From Variovorax paradoxus NBRC 15149 (GTDB lineage: Bacteria; Pseudomonadota; Gammaproteobacteria; Burkholderiales; Burkholderiaceae_C): a stretch of 64,000 bases of DNA. The position numbers and the translations under genes are program-made. Of this stretch, positions 51,561 through 59,890 are shown one piece after another (within the stretch, counting starts at the first letter, position 1; each line of letters starts with the position of its first letter). Under the pieces are notes generated by a model. It was given only the letters and a program-made list of their open reading frames with translations. It was not told where the DNA came from and made no database searches. The stretch is from contig NZ_BCUT01000002.1 of NCBI RefSeq assembly GCF_001591365.1, positions 1,054,001 to 1,118,000 on the forward strand. Direction: 5' to 3'.

Positions 51561-51758
51561 ACCATTCAATGGGACGAGCTCCGCACTGCATACGATGCCT
51601 GGCGCGCGGAGCGCGACAAGTTCGACCGCTGGATGACGGCCATTGCCGCCGGCGAGCCCTACGACAAGGCCGAGCTGCAACGAGACATCGAAGAGCTCGA
51701 TGCGCGGCACCAGGTCTTCCTGGAGAAGGCCAGGCCGTTCGTGCAGTCGGCCGCCTAG
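51558..51758 (+). CDS. Small acidic helical protein, unknown family
   Basis: A 66-residue soluble protein with high charge, W and Y residues in the first helix (WDELRTAYDAWRAERDKFD) and no membrane segment. It starts in the stop of the Hsp20 remnant and precedes a frameshifted membrane-protein gene by 15 bases. I do not recognise it. Its reading frame is clean, so it may be translated from the old heat-shock promoter. Confidence 0.55.
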   Translation: MTIQWDELRTAYDAWRAERDKFDRWMTAIAAGEPYDKAELQRDIEELDARHQVFLEKARPFVQSAA

Positions 51759-51773
51759 CTCGACGGGCTTGCC

Positions 51774-52225
51774 ATGGGTACGAGGATCGTTCAGTTCCTG
51801 GCCATTGCGATCGGCGCGCTCGCGCTGATTCCCTCGGGCGCCCACCTGGCGGCGCTCCCGAACAAGATCGGCCTCGGCCAGTCGGAGTATTTTCTGGTGC
51901 AGGGCATCTACCGCGGCTGGGCCGTGCTCGGCTCGCTGTGGGTGGCGGCGCTGGTGGTGAACATCGCCCTTGCGGTCGTCGTCCGCACGCAGCCCCTGCC
52001 GTTCTGGCTCGCGCTCGGTGCCGCGGCCTGCATCGCGGCAATGTTCGCGATCTTCGTGGCGTGGACCTTGCCGGGCAACCAGGCACGCACAACTGGACCA
52101 GCGTCCCGGCCAACTGGGAGATCCTGCGGCGCCATTGGGAGTACTCGCATGCGGTGAACGCGGCCATCGTGTTCCTTGCGCTCTGCCTGGTCACGGCGTC
52201 GGCGTTGTCCTGGCGGCGGGCGTGA
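51774..52225 (+). pseudogene. DUF1772-like membrane protein, frameshifted
   Basis: Frame one gives about 102 residues with three membrane helices up to FVAWTLPGNQ, then ends in an odd Arg/Thr-rich tail. A second frame continues HNWTSVPANWEILRRHWEYS and a last helix to a stop at 52225, as expected for this family. One lost base near 52084 (CAG GC-ACG CAC) breaks the gene. The intact protein would be about 150 residues. The 3' end overlaps the convergent ClC gene by 35 bases. Confidence 0.75.
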
Positions 52226-53561
52226 CTGCCGCGGCATCCGCGGGCTGCATCGAGCCCACGGCGCGCCACACCATGTGCTCGGCCAACGTGTCGTACAGCG
52301 GCCGGCTGATCATGCGCGAGACCAGGCTGGACAGCATGGCGGCCGCCATCAGGCTCAGCACCATCGAATGGCCGTCGACCATTTCCATCACGATGATGAA
52401 GGCGGTGAGCGGCGCCTGCGTGACCGCGGCCAGGAAGCCGGCCATGCCCATCGCGATCAGCGCAGGGCCGAGATCGCGGCTGGCCAGCGCGGCCACCGCG
52501 TCGCCGATGCCCGCGCCGATGGACAGCGAAGGCGCGAAGATGCCGCCCGGCACGCCGCTCCAGGCCGTGAGCCAGGTGGCGACGAACTTGAGCACGGTGT
52601 TGAGCGGCGTGAGTTCGTCATGCCCCTGCAGCATCTGCTTCACGGCCTCCGACCCGGCGCCGAAGGTGACACCGCCGGTGACGAGCCCGATGACCGCCAC
52701 GGCCAGGCCGCAGGCAGCCGCAAAGCGCACCGGAAAGCGCGCGCGCCAGCGGTTGAGGCGCCCCGGCGCGCCCGTGAGCGAGGCGATCAGCAGCCGCGCG
52801 AACAGGCCGCCCGCAGCGCCGCTGAGCAGCGTGACCAAGAGGCCCGGCCCGAGCGCGTCCCACCCGAGCCGCGGCACGCGGATCACGCCGAAATAGCTGC
52901 TGTTGCCGAACACCGAGACGGCCACCAGGCCCGCCAGCACGATGGCGGTGATGATCAGGCCGCTGGAACGCGCCTCCAGGCGGCCCGAGAGCTCCTCGAT
53001 CGCGAACACCACGCCCGCGAGCGGCGCATTGAAGGCGGCCGCGATGCCCGCCGCGCCGCCGGCCACCAGCAGCGCGCGCCCGTCGATGGTAGTGCGCGGC
53101 GACAGCCAGCGCCGCGCATGCTGCATCACCCCGGCCGCCACCTGCACCGACGGCCCTTCGCGCCCGATCGAAAGCCCCGCCGCGAAGCCCGCCGCGCCGA
53201 GCCCGATCTTGGCGACCGTGAGCCGCAGCGATGCAAAGCTGAAGCGCCGTTCCTCCGGCAGCGTGGCGTGCAGCGCCGCCTTGATCTGCGGAATGCCCGA
53301 GCCTCCAGCACCCGGGAAGAAGCGCAGCGTGAACCACGCGATGGCGGCGGTGAGCAGCGGCGTGGTCAGCAGCACGGCCCAGGGCCACGCGCGGTGGAAG
53401 CGCTGGAACGCGCCGAACACCCAATCGCTCGCAAGCGTGAAGCCCACCACGAAGAGCCCGGCCGCAATCGCATAGCCCAGCACGATGGCGCGGTCGAGCC
53501 AGGTGCGGCCGCTCGAGAGTTCGGCCCGCAGGTGTTCGAGGAAGTCTGGCTCGCGGTTCAT
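52191..53561 (-). CDS. clcA: ClC-family chloride channel / H+ antiporter
   Basis: A 456-residue membrane protein with the ClC selectivity-filter segments. GSGIPQIKAAL, GREGPSVQVAAG (external gating Glu), FNAPLAGVVFAIEEL (internal proton Glu position kept) and GVPGGIFAPSLSIGAG are all present. Both glutamates are found in Cl-/H+ exchangers, so exchange is likely rather than a pure channel. It is divergent from nothing nearby; a peroxiredoxin gene lies upstream on the same strand. Possibly used in acid or osmotic stress. Confidence 0.9.
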   Translation of the reverse strand: MNREPDFLEHLRAELSSGRTWLDRAIVLGYAIAAGLFVVGFTLASDWVFGAFQRFHRAWPWAVLLTTPLLTAAIAWFTLRFFPGAGGSGIPQIKAALHATLPEERRFSFASLRLTVAKIGLGAAGFAAGLSIGREGPSVQVAAGVMQHARRWLSPRTTIDGRALLVAGGAAGIAAAFNAPLAGVVFAIEELSGRLEARSSGLIITAIVLAGLVAVSVFGNSSYFGVIRVPRLGWDALGPGLLVTLLSGAAGGLFARLLIASLTGAPGRLNRWRARFPVRFAAACGLAVAVIGLVTGGVTFGAGSEAVKQMLQGHDELTPLNTVLKFVATWLTAWSGVPGGIFAPSLSIGAGIGDAVAALASRDLGPALIAMGMAGFLAAVTQAPLTAFIIVMEMVDGHSMVLSLMAAAMLSSLVSRMISRPLYDTLAEHMVWRAVGSMQPADAAAVTPAARTTPTP

Positions 53562-53596
53562 GGGTGCGGGCCAGTTTACGCAACCTTCGTGCCGCC

Positions 53597-54142
53597 TCAG
53601 GCCGCCGGCTGCTCCAGCAGTTGCTCGCCGCGCGCCGGGTAGTCGTTCTTGATGACGAAGTCCAGCGCCTGCACCATCTCGGCGAAGTTGGGCCGCACGA
53701 AGGGCATCGATTGCACGGACAGGTAGTAGACCGTGTTGTCGGGCCTGACCAGGAACAGGCCGGGCTCGGAAAACAGCGCCGGCTCGTCGATGCCGATGGA
53801 GGTCTTGCCCCGGCTCGCCGAGATGTACAGGCCCCACTTCCCGGCGTCCGCGAGCGACAGGCCATGGCCGATGCGCAGCTTGGCCGCGCCGATCTTGTCG
53901 GCCATGGCGCGGGCACGCGCCTCATCGTCGGAACTGATCGCGATGGTGGCCACGCCGCGCTCAGCGAAGGCCGGCGTCAGCCGCTCGAGTTCCTTCAGGT
54001 AGCTGGCGCAGATCGGGCAATGCAGCCCACGGTAGAAGCACACCAGCGTCATGCGCTCGGGCTTTTCGTCGATCAGCCGGAAGCGGCCAGCGCCGAGGGT
54101 GTCGACGCTCAGGTCCGGGGCTTGTTGGCGTGGAATCAGCAT
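53597..54142 (-). CDS. AhpC/TSA-family peroxiredoxin-like protein
   Basis: A 181-residue thioredoxin-fold protein. The active pair is in FYRGLHCPICASYLKEL, with a CPIC motif. Other peroxiredoxin-like elements are the leading LIPRQQAPDL and the later FLVRPDNTVYYLSVQSMPF. The ATG at 54142 gives the normal start. It is divergent from an AraC regulator 65 bases away, which may control it. Expected role: reduce peroxides or thiols in the cytosol. Confidence 0.85.
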   Translation of the reverse strand: MLIPRQQAPDLSVDTLGAGRFRLIDEKPERMTLVCFYRGLHCPICASYLKELERLTPAFAERGVATIAISSDDEARARAMADKIGAAKLRIGHGLSLADAGKWGLYISASRGKTSIGIDEPALFSEPGLFLVRPDNTVYYLSVQSMPFVRPNFAEMVQALDFVIKNDYPARGEQLLEQPAA

Positions 54143-54207
54143 GGGGGTTGCTCCTTGAATAAAGCGGGGGGTTGCAAACAAGGCCCAAAGATCTCATGCT
54201 CGGCGCC

Positions 54208-55002
54208 ATGAAACGTCCGACTTTCATGACTCAAAGTCCGAATCCACCCAAGATGGACCGGCTCGCCGCCTTCGTCGAGGTGTTCAAGCTGCGCGTGGCG
54301 GTGCTTGCGCCGGGCGAGCCCGGCACGCCGGCCCTGCTGCTCGCGGGCCCGGAAGACGGCACCGCAGGCCGGGTGATCTTCCGGCCCGGCGGCTTTTCCG
54401 AACTGCCGCCCGATGCGCGCATTGCGGCCAGCGTCGATTTCGACAACGAGGCCAATCCGCTGATGAGCGCGATGCCCGAGGAGGTCTCGGTGCCGCTGGA
54501 CGGCTCGCCGGCGCTGCAGGCCACCGCCGCAGCCTTCATGGCGGAAGCGGCGGGGAGCCGCTGCGGCCGCAGCGCGGCGCTGAACCGGCTCGCCGAGGTG
54601 CTGGTGCTGATGGCGCTCCGGAGCGCGATCGATGCGGGCACGCAGAAGCCGGGCCTGTTCGCCGCGCTCGCGCATCCTTCGCTGCACCGGGCCGTGGTGT
54701 CGATCCACGACATGCCGTCGCGGCAGTGGACCGTCGACGACCTGGCGAGCCGGTCGGCCATGTCCAGGAGCACCTTCATGTCGACCTTCCGCACGATCGT
54801 CGGCACCACGCCCATGGCCTACCTTGGCGCATGGCGCCTGACGCTGGCGCGCCGCTATCTGATGGCCGGCGAGCCGGTCAAGCTCGCGGCCCGCCGCACC
54901 GGGTTCGGCAGCGCCGAGGCATTCTCCAGGGCCTTTTCAAGAGCGTACGGCCACGCACCCGCGGCCCTGAAACCGGCGCGGAGCGGCCAGCCGATGGCCT
55001 GA
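54208..55002 (+). CDS. AraC-family transcriptional regulator (cupin_6 sensor)
   Basis: A 264-residue regulator. The N-terminal cupin_6-like part (about 15-175) includes MDRLAAFVEVFKLRVAVLAP and ALNRLAEVLVLMALRSAI. The C-terminal double helix-turn-helix (about 175-260) reads WTVDDLASRSAMSRSTFMST and GFGSAEAFSRAFSRAYGHAP. The start is uncertain among ATGs at 54208, 54226 and 54253. It is divergent from the peroxiredoxin gene and likely controls it. Confidence 0.85.
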   Translation: MKRPTFMTQSPNPPKMDRLAAFVEVFKLRVAVLAPGEPGTPALLLAGPEDGTAGRVIFRPGGFSELPPDARIAASVDFDNEANPLMSAMPEEVSVPLDGSPALQATAAAFMAEAAGSRCGRSAALNRLAEVLVLMALRSAIDAGTQKPGLFAALAHPSLHRAVVSIHDMPSRQWTVDDLASRSAMSRSTFMSTFRTIVGTTPMAYLGAWRLTLARRYLMAGEPVKLAARRTGFGSAEAFSRAFSRAYGHAPAALKPARSGQPMA

Positions 55003-55035
55003 CGCAAAGGCGTTGCCTCGCTGCCGGACGAGGCA

Positions 55036-56055
55036 TCAGCGGCTGCTGCTGCGAACCGCGTCGACCACCGACAGCACCGCATCGGCCACCACCTGCGGCC
55101 GGTCGAGCTGGATGTCGTGCCCGGCATCGGCCACGAGCAGGTGCCTGCCGCGCGAGGACCAGGCCGCCATCTCCTCGTGCATGCGCTTCCAGATCGCCTG
55201 GACCTGCCGGCCCTGCTCGGGCGTGATCTTCATGCCGCGCAGTTCCGCAGCGGTGTACGGCGCCATCGCGGTCAGTACCACGAGCGGACGATCGCCCAGG
55301 TCGCGAAAGGACTTGGCCTCGGCGAGCGAGGCGTCGGCCGCATCGCTCTCCGCGAGCTGCGTGCGCAGCGACTTGGGCGCGAAGGCGCGGACCGCCTCCA
55401 TGTCCTGTGCGCTGTGGTGCGGGCTCTCCGGCAGCAGCACCGGCGCGGCCGCACGCAGCACGCCGAACGGTGCCAGCGCAATGCCGATGCGCGAGCGCAT
55501 CGAGCGCGATTCGGTCATGAAATGCGCCACGCGCTCGACCTGCTCCGGATGCGACGGATCGACCAGCACCAGCCCCGCGACCTCGGCGCCGAAGCGATGC
55601 GTGAAGCCCAGCGCGTAGAGCCCGCCCAGCGATTGGCCGGCCAGCACGAAGGGGCCGCGTTCGCCTGACTTGGCCAGCACGGCATGCAGGTCGTGCACCG
55701 CCTGCGCTGCGCCCGGCGGCGTGTTCGAAGGATCGCTCCACATCAGCCCCGCACGGCTGTAGGCGCATGCGCGCGTGTGCGCCGCGACCTTCGGCTGCAC
55801 GGCCGACCAGCTCAGCGATCCATCGACGCTCAGGCCCGCTTCGAACACCACGGTGGGCGAGCCGGTGCCGCGGCAGTCGAGCTGGATGCGGCGTCCGGCG
55901 CCGACGTCGACCATCTTCCCGGGCGCGGGGAAGTCTCGTACCGCGCGGTAGCGACCGATCTGCTCGTAGGCAATGCCGGCCAGACCCGCCAGCACGGCGA
56001 GCGCCGCGGCCGCGGCGAGGCCGGCGCGCAGGGTGCTGTGTCTTGAAGTTTTCAC
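55036..56055 (-). CDS. Alpha/beta hydrolase with N-terminal membrane anchor
   Basis: A 339-residue protein. A hydrophobic segment (about 10-30) anchors or exports it. The nucleophile is in LAGQSLGGLYALG, an Asp lies in LVLVDPSHPEQ, and the catalytic His is in ADAGHDIQLDRP. The CRGTGSPTVVFEAGL start matches periplasmic alpha/beta hydrolases. Substrate unknown. It is convergent with the AraC gene and divergent from the abiEi gene. Confidence 0.85.
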   Translation of the reverse strand: MKTSRHSTLRAGLAAAAALAVLAGLAGIAYEQIGRYRAVRDFPAPGKMVDVGAGRRIQLDCRGTGSPTVVFEAGLSVDGSLSWSAVQPKVAAHTRACAYSRAGLMWSDPSNTPPGAAQAVHDLHAVLAKSGERGPFVLAGQSLGGLYALGFTHRFGAEVAGLVLVDPSHPEQVERVAHFMTESRSMRSRIGIALAPFGVLRAAAPVLLPESPHHSAQDMEAVRAFAPKSLRTQLAESDAADASLAEAKSFRDLGDRPLVVLTAMAPYTAAELRGMKITPEQGRQVQAIWKRMHEEMAAWSSRGRHLLVADAGHDIQLDRPQVVADAVLSVVDAVRSSSR

Positions 56056-56119
56056 TGTCCGGCTTTATGGCATGAAGACGCCGCTCGCGCCATGCGTTGA
56101 TTTTATATAAGTTACCTAT

Positions 56120-56203
56120 ATCGTAGGCAGACTACGATCTGGACAGATATTTCAAGTTTGCCATTAATTGAAAAAAGTGCTTGAATCGCAGTATGGCTAC
56201 GAT
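56120..56203 (+). promoter_or_regulatory. Operator repeats of the AbiE module
   Basis: A perfect inverted repeat ATCGTAG (56120-56126) and CTACGAT (56132-56138) with a 5-base spacer lies in an AT-rich leader. A third CTACGAT half-site (56197-56203) covers codons 2-4 of abiEi. AbiEi antitoxins are known to bind inverted repeats at their own promoter, so this is the likely autoregulatory site. Confidence 0.6.
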
Positions 56204-56930
56204 TGGAAAGAGCAAACTAAACGCGCTCTATACCCGCCTGGTCCCTGGAATTCCACTGACCTCAGAAGACTTGGCGGCCCAGGGGATCTCCGCGGACCTG
56301 GCCGTGCACTATGTGCGCGCCGGCTGGCTCACGCGTCTGACGCGCGGCGTGTTCTGTCGTCCCAACGACACCCTGGCCCTGCATCCGAGCCTCGTTCTGC
56401 TGCAGCGACAGCTGGCGGGCTTGCACGTGGGCGGCAAGTCGGCGCTGGACTGGTACGGCGTGCGCCAGTATGTGGCGCAGCAGCCAGTACTTCAGCTTTA
56501 TGGTTGGGCGGCGGGGCACCTGCCGGACTGGTTCACTGGGCGCTTTCCGGCCGAGTACCACCGCAAGCGGCTGTTCGACGAGCAACCGGGCGCCTTGCTG
56601 CACGCCGGCCCTTTTGAGAAGCGCGACGGGGCGGCGCAGGTGGCTGAACCGGAGCGCGCCTTGTTGGAGTTGCTGAGCGAGGTAGGCGTACGCCAGCCGC
56701 TGCAGGAAGCCCGCGAACTTGTGGAGAGCACCTACAGCCTGCGCGCCAACGTGCTGGGCGAGCTGCTGCGGCGGTGCACGAGCGTCAAGACCGTACGGTT
56801 GTGCCTGCAGCTCGGCCGCGAGGCCTCTGTGCCCTGGGCGGCCAAGCTCGATCCAGCCACGCTGCCAACGGGCAGCGACCGGCCCTGGGTGTCCCGTTCG
56901 GCCGACGGCCTGTTGGTGCTCAAGCCATGA
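56193..56930 (+). CDS. abiEi: Type IV toxin-antitoxin AbiEi antitoxin
   Basis: A 245-residue protein. The winged-helix N-terminal domain (about 8-65) reads LTSEDLAAQGISADLAVHYV and RLTRGVFCRP. The C-terminal domain contains VGGKSALDWYGV and AEPERALLELLSEVGV. In the Streptococcus AbiE system the antitoxin binds its promoter and counters the nucleotidyltransferase without touching it. The ATG at 56193 carries a half-site of the operator. It overlaps the toxin gene by ATGA. Base composition near the start is AT-rich, unlike the neighbours, a sign of transfer. Confidence 0.88.
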   Translation: MATIGKSKLNALYTRLVPGIPLTSEDLAAQGISADLAVHYVRAGWLTRLTRGVFCRPNDTLALHPSLVLLQRQLAGLHVGGKSALDWYGVRQYVAQQPVLQLYGWAAGHLPDWFTGRFPAEYHRKRLFDEQPGALLHAGPFEKRDGAAQVAEPERALLELLSEVGVRQPLQEARELVESTYSLRANVLGELLRRCTSVKTVRLCLQLGREASVPWAAKLDPATLPTGSDRPWVSRSADGLLVLKP

Positions 56931-57883
56931 ACCCCGCCTATCTGGAGACCGCGCGCTTGTTGATACAGGTGGCGCCGCTCGTCTTTGCGGACGACACCTT
57001 CGCCCTGAAGGGTGGCACCGCGATCAATCTGTTCGTGCGCGACATGCCGCGCCTGTCAGTAGACCTGGATCTGGTATTCCCCGATCACACGCTGCCGCGC
57101 GACGCGGCGCTGGCGCGCATCAACGAAGCTATTCGCCAAGCGTCTGAGCGCTTGAAGAGGCGAGGCTTCCAGACGCACGCCCCGGCAGCGCTGGCAGGCG
57201 AAACCAAGCTGCTGGTGCGCCGCGGCTCGGTTCAGGTGAAGATCGAAGTCAACTTCGTGATGCGGGGCACCGTGCGGCCGGTGCGCCGAGCCGCGCTCAC
57301 GCCGGCCGCGCGTGACATCTTGATGGCCGACCTGGAGATTCCGGTGGTGTCGCTGGAGGACGTGTACGGCGGCAAGCTGGTGGCGGCGCTGGACCGCCAG
57401 CATCCGCGTGACCTGTTCGACGTGATGCAGCTCTTTGCGCATGAAGGCATCACACCCGGCATCCGCCGCGCCTTCGTGGTCTACCTGGCCAGCAGCAACC
57501 GGCCGGTGCACGAAGTGCTGTTTCCGCCGCTGCGCGACCTCCGGCACGACTTCGAGCACAACTTCCAGGGCATGACGGCCGAGCCGGTGCCGCTCGACGC
57601 ACTGCTCGCGGCCCGGGAGCGCCTCACGCGTGAGATCCAGCAGGGGCTCGACGACGATGAGCGGCGCTTCCTGCGATCGCTGGTCGCCGGCGCACCCGAG
57701 TGCGCGCTGCCAGGCATCGGGCATCTGGAAGATCTCCCGGGCGTGCGATGGAAGCTCCACAACCTGGCGCAGCTGCAAAAGACAAACCCGAAGAAGTTTG
57801 CCGAACAGGCCGAGACGCTGACCGCTCGGCTGGCCACCGTGGCTTCGAGTGCGAGTGTCCCGCTGTCTTCAAGGAAGGAATGA
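56927..57883 (+). CDS. abiEii: AbiEii/AbiGii-type nucleotidyltransferase toxin
   Basis: A 318-residue protein. The nucleotidyltransferase signature is FALKGGTAINLFV (near 24-36) and RLSVDLDLVFP (near 42-52). Conserved later elements are KIEVNFVMRG, EDVYGGKLVAALDRQHPRD (motif III/IV type, with Lys and Asp) and LFDVMQL. AbiEii toxins block growth by modifying RNA with nucleotides. It overlaps its antitoxin gene and stops only 2 bases before a LysR start codon, so the LysR gene is now read from the toxin-antitoxin message or has lost its own promoter. Confidence 0.9.
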   Translation: MNPAYLETARLLIQVAPLVFADDTFALKGGTAINLFVRDMPRLSVDLDLVFPDHTLPRDAALARINEAIRQASERLKRRGFQTHAPAALAGETKLLVRRGSVQVKIEVNFVMRGTVRPVRRAALTPAARDILMADLEIPVVSLEDVYGGKLVAALDRQHPRDLFDVMQLFAHEGITPGIRRAFVVYLASSNRPVHEVLFPPLRDLRHDFEHNFQGMTAEPVPLDALLAARERLTREIQQGLDDDERRFLRSLVAGAPECALPGIGHLEDLPGVRWKLHNLAQLQKTNPKKFAEQAETLTARLATVASSASVPLSSRKE

Positions 57884-57885
57884 GC

Positions 57886-58818
57886 ATGGACATCCGTCAG
57901 CTGCGCTATTTCGTCAAGGTCGTCGAGCTCAAGAACATCACGACCGCGGCGGAGGCGCTTTTCATCGCCCAGCCTTCCTTGAGCCAGCACATGGCCAATC
58001 TGGAGTCGGAGCTCGGCGTCACCTTGCTGGAACGCAGTGTTCACGGCACGCGGGCCACGGCCATCGGCGAGCTGCTCTATCGCCATGCGAAGACGATCCT
58101 GCGGCAGTTCGAAGACACCCGCTCGGCCATCCGGCAGGAGAGCGAATCGCCTTCGGGCCGGGTGGCCATCGGGTTCCCGACCAGCACCTCGCGCATCCTG
58201 GCCGCGCCGCTGCTGGCGCGGCTGCAGGAGCGCTATCCGCTGATCGAACTGGAAATGGTGGAAGCCTCCAGCGGAGACCTGACGGGCCAGGTGGCGGCCG
58301 ACCGGCTGGCGCTTGCGGTCACGATGGATGCCCGGGCCGATTCGCGCCTGCGCATCGAGCCGATCCTGGAGGAAGAACTGTTCGTGGTGGTGGCCTCGTC
58401 GCAAAAAGCACCGCGCGCCTTCGGCATCGAGGCCTTTGCCAAGCTGCCGCTGCTGCTGCCCACGCATCCGAATTCGGTGCGCGTGGCCACCGAGCGGCTG
58501 CTGCGCGATCGCCAACTGAAATTTCGCCTGGTGGCCGAAACCAGCGCAGTGGAAATCCTGATCCTGGCCGTCGAGCGCGGGCTCGGTGCCACGGTGCTGC
58601 CGACCGCGGCCTTTGCGCTGGCGCAGCAGCATGGCCGCGTGCGCGGCGTTCCCATCAAGGGACGGCCGCTGCTGCGCGAGCTGTCGCTGAGCCTGTCGGC
58701 CTCGGCGGTGCACAGCCCCGCCGTGCAATGCGTGCGCGAGCTGCTGCTGCAGGTGATCGGTGAGGAGATCGCAAGCAAGCGCTGGAAGGGCGTTCGGCGG
58801 TTCAGCGGCGCAGGGTAG
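57886..58818 (+). CDS. LysR-family transcriptional regulator
   Basis: A 310-residue regulator. The N-terminal winged helix reads MDIRQLRYFVKVVELKNITT with SLSQHMANLESELGV as recognition helix, and the effector-binding domain runs from about 90 on. Its group (with SVHGTRATAIGELLYRHAKT) resembles CynR/Cbl-like or nitrogen-assimilation types. It begins 2 bases after the AbiEii stop, with an AAGGAAGGAA ribosome site inside the toxin gene end. It is convergent with the Bug receptor gene and could control that hydrolase-receptor unit. Confidence 0.9.
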   Translation: MDIRQLRYFVKVVELKNITTAAEALFIAQPSLSQHMANLESELGVTLLERSVHGTRATAIGELLYRHAKTILRQFEDTRSAIRQESESPSGRVAIGFPTSTSRILAAPLLARLQERYPLIELEMVEASSGDLTGQVAADRLALAVTMDARADSRLRIEPILEEELFVVVASSQKAPRAFGIEAFAKLPLLLPTHPNSVRVATERLLRDRQLKFRLVAETSAVEILILAVERGLGATVLPTAAFALAQQHGRVRGVPIKGRPLLRELSLSLSASAVHSPAVQCVRELLLQVIGEEIASKRWKGVRRFSGAG

Positions 58819-58848
58819 GGCGGTGCGCTCTTCGCGGGCGCCCCATGC

Positions 58849-59841
58849 TCATTCCACGCGGATGTTGTTCCTGGTGATGAAGGCGCTCCAGAAAGCTTGG
58901 TCGTCGACCGCGCGGCGGCGGATATCCGCTTCGCCGCCGCTCATGGCCGGCAGCGAGAGTTCGGCCAGCCGGGCCTTGACGGCCGGGTCCGCCATCACCT
59001 TCTGTAGCGCGGCGTTGAAGGTGGCAACGATCTTCGGGTCCAGGCGCGCCGGGCCGGCAATCGCGTACCAGCCGGGCATCGGCGGCACGTTCAGCCCCGC
59101 CTCCTTCACCGTCGGCACCTGGGGCCACTGCGGCACGCGAGCAGCGCCGAGCACCGCCACCGCCTGCACCTTGCCCGACTGCACCTGCGGCAGCGCCGGT
59201 CCGACCACGCTCACCATGGCGTCGACCTCGCCGGCCAACACGGCCGTGAGCGCCGCGGCCGAACCCTTGTAGGGCACGTGCATCAGCTTGACGCCCGCGG
59301 TCGCGGCGATCAGTTCCATCGCGATGTGGGTGGAGTTGCCGATGCCGGCGCTGCCGAAGGTCAGTTCGCCGTTCTTCGCCTTCGCCTGCTCGAGAAACTG
59401 CGCGAAGGTCTTGATGCCGCTCCTGTTGCTCGTCACCAGCACGAAGGGCGTATCGGCCACGGGCGCAAGAAAGGTGAAGTCCTTCAGCGGATCGTAGGGC
59501 AGGCTCTTGTACAGGGCCGGATTGAAGGCGATCTGCGACACGCCCGCGAGCACCAGCGTGTAGCCGTCGGCGGGCGCCTTGGCCACGGCGCCCAGGGCCA
59601 CGAGGCCGTTGGCCGCCGGATTGTTTTCCACCACCACGGCCTGGCCCAGCTGCTGGGCGAGCCGGTCGCTGAGCAGGCGCGCGATCACGTCCGAGCCCGA
59701 ACCCGCCCCCTGCGGCACCACGAGCTTGACCGGCCGTACGGGCCAGGGCGATTGGGCCTGCGCCGCGAGCGGCACGGACAGGAGCGGCGTGCCGGCCAGC
59801 GCCAGCATGGGAACGAACGAACGACGGGTGATGGGGGCCAT
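58849..59841 (-). CDS. Bug/TctC-family periplasmic solute-binding protein
   Basis: A 330-residue receptor. An N-terminal export signal with RRSFVPMLALAG suggests a twin-arginine or Sec signal cut near residue 30. Bug landmarks follow: WPVRPVKLVVPQGAGSGSD, VVENNPAANGLVALGAVAKA, PADGYTL and YKSLPYDPLKDF. No transport permease genes are close. It lies 49 bases downstream of the CocE-like hydrolase gene on the same strand, so it likely binds the carboxylate released or used by that enzyme. Confidence 0.92.
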   Translation of the reverse strand: MAPITRRSFVPMLALAGTPLLSVPLAAQAQSPWPVRPVKLVVPQGAGSGSDVIARLLSDRLAQQLGQAVVVENNPAANGLVALGAVAKAPADGYTLVLAGVSQIAFNPALYKSLPYDPLKDFTFLAPVADTPFVLVTSNRSGIKTFAQFLEQAKAKNGELTFGSAGIGNSTHIAMELIAATAGVKLMHVPYKGSAAALTAVLAGEVDAMVSVVGPALPQVQSGKVQAVAVLGAARVPQWPQVPTVKEAGLNVPPMPGWYAIAGPARLDPKIVATFNAALQKVMADPAVKARLAELSLPAMSGGEADIRRRAVDDQAFWSAFITRNNIRVE

Positions 59842-59890
59842 GGCGTGCCTCTCTCTTGGCATGTTGAACGAAGAACGGGGAAGCGAGGTG

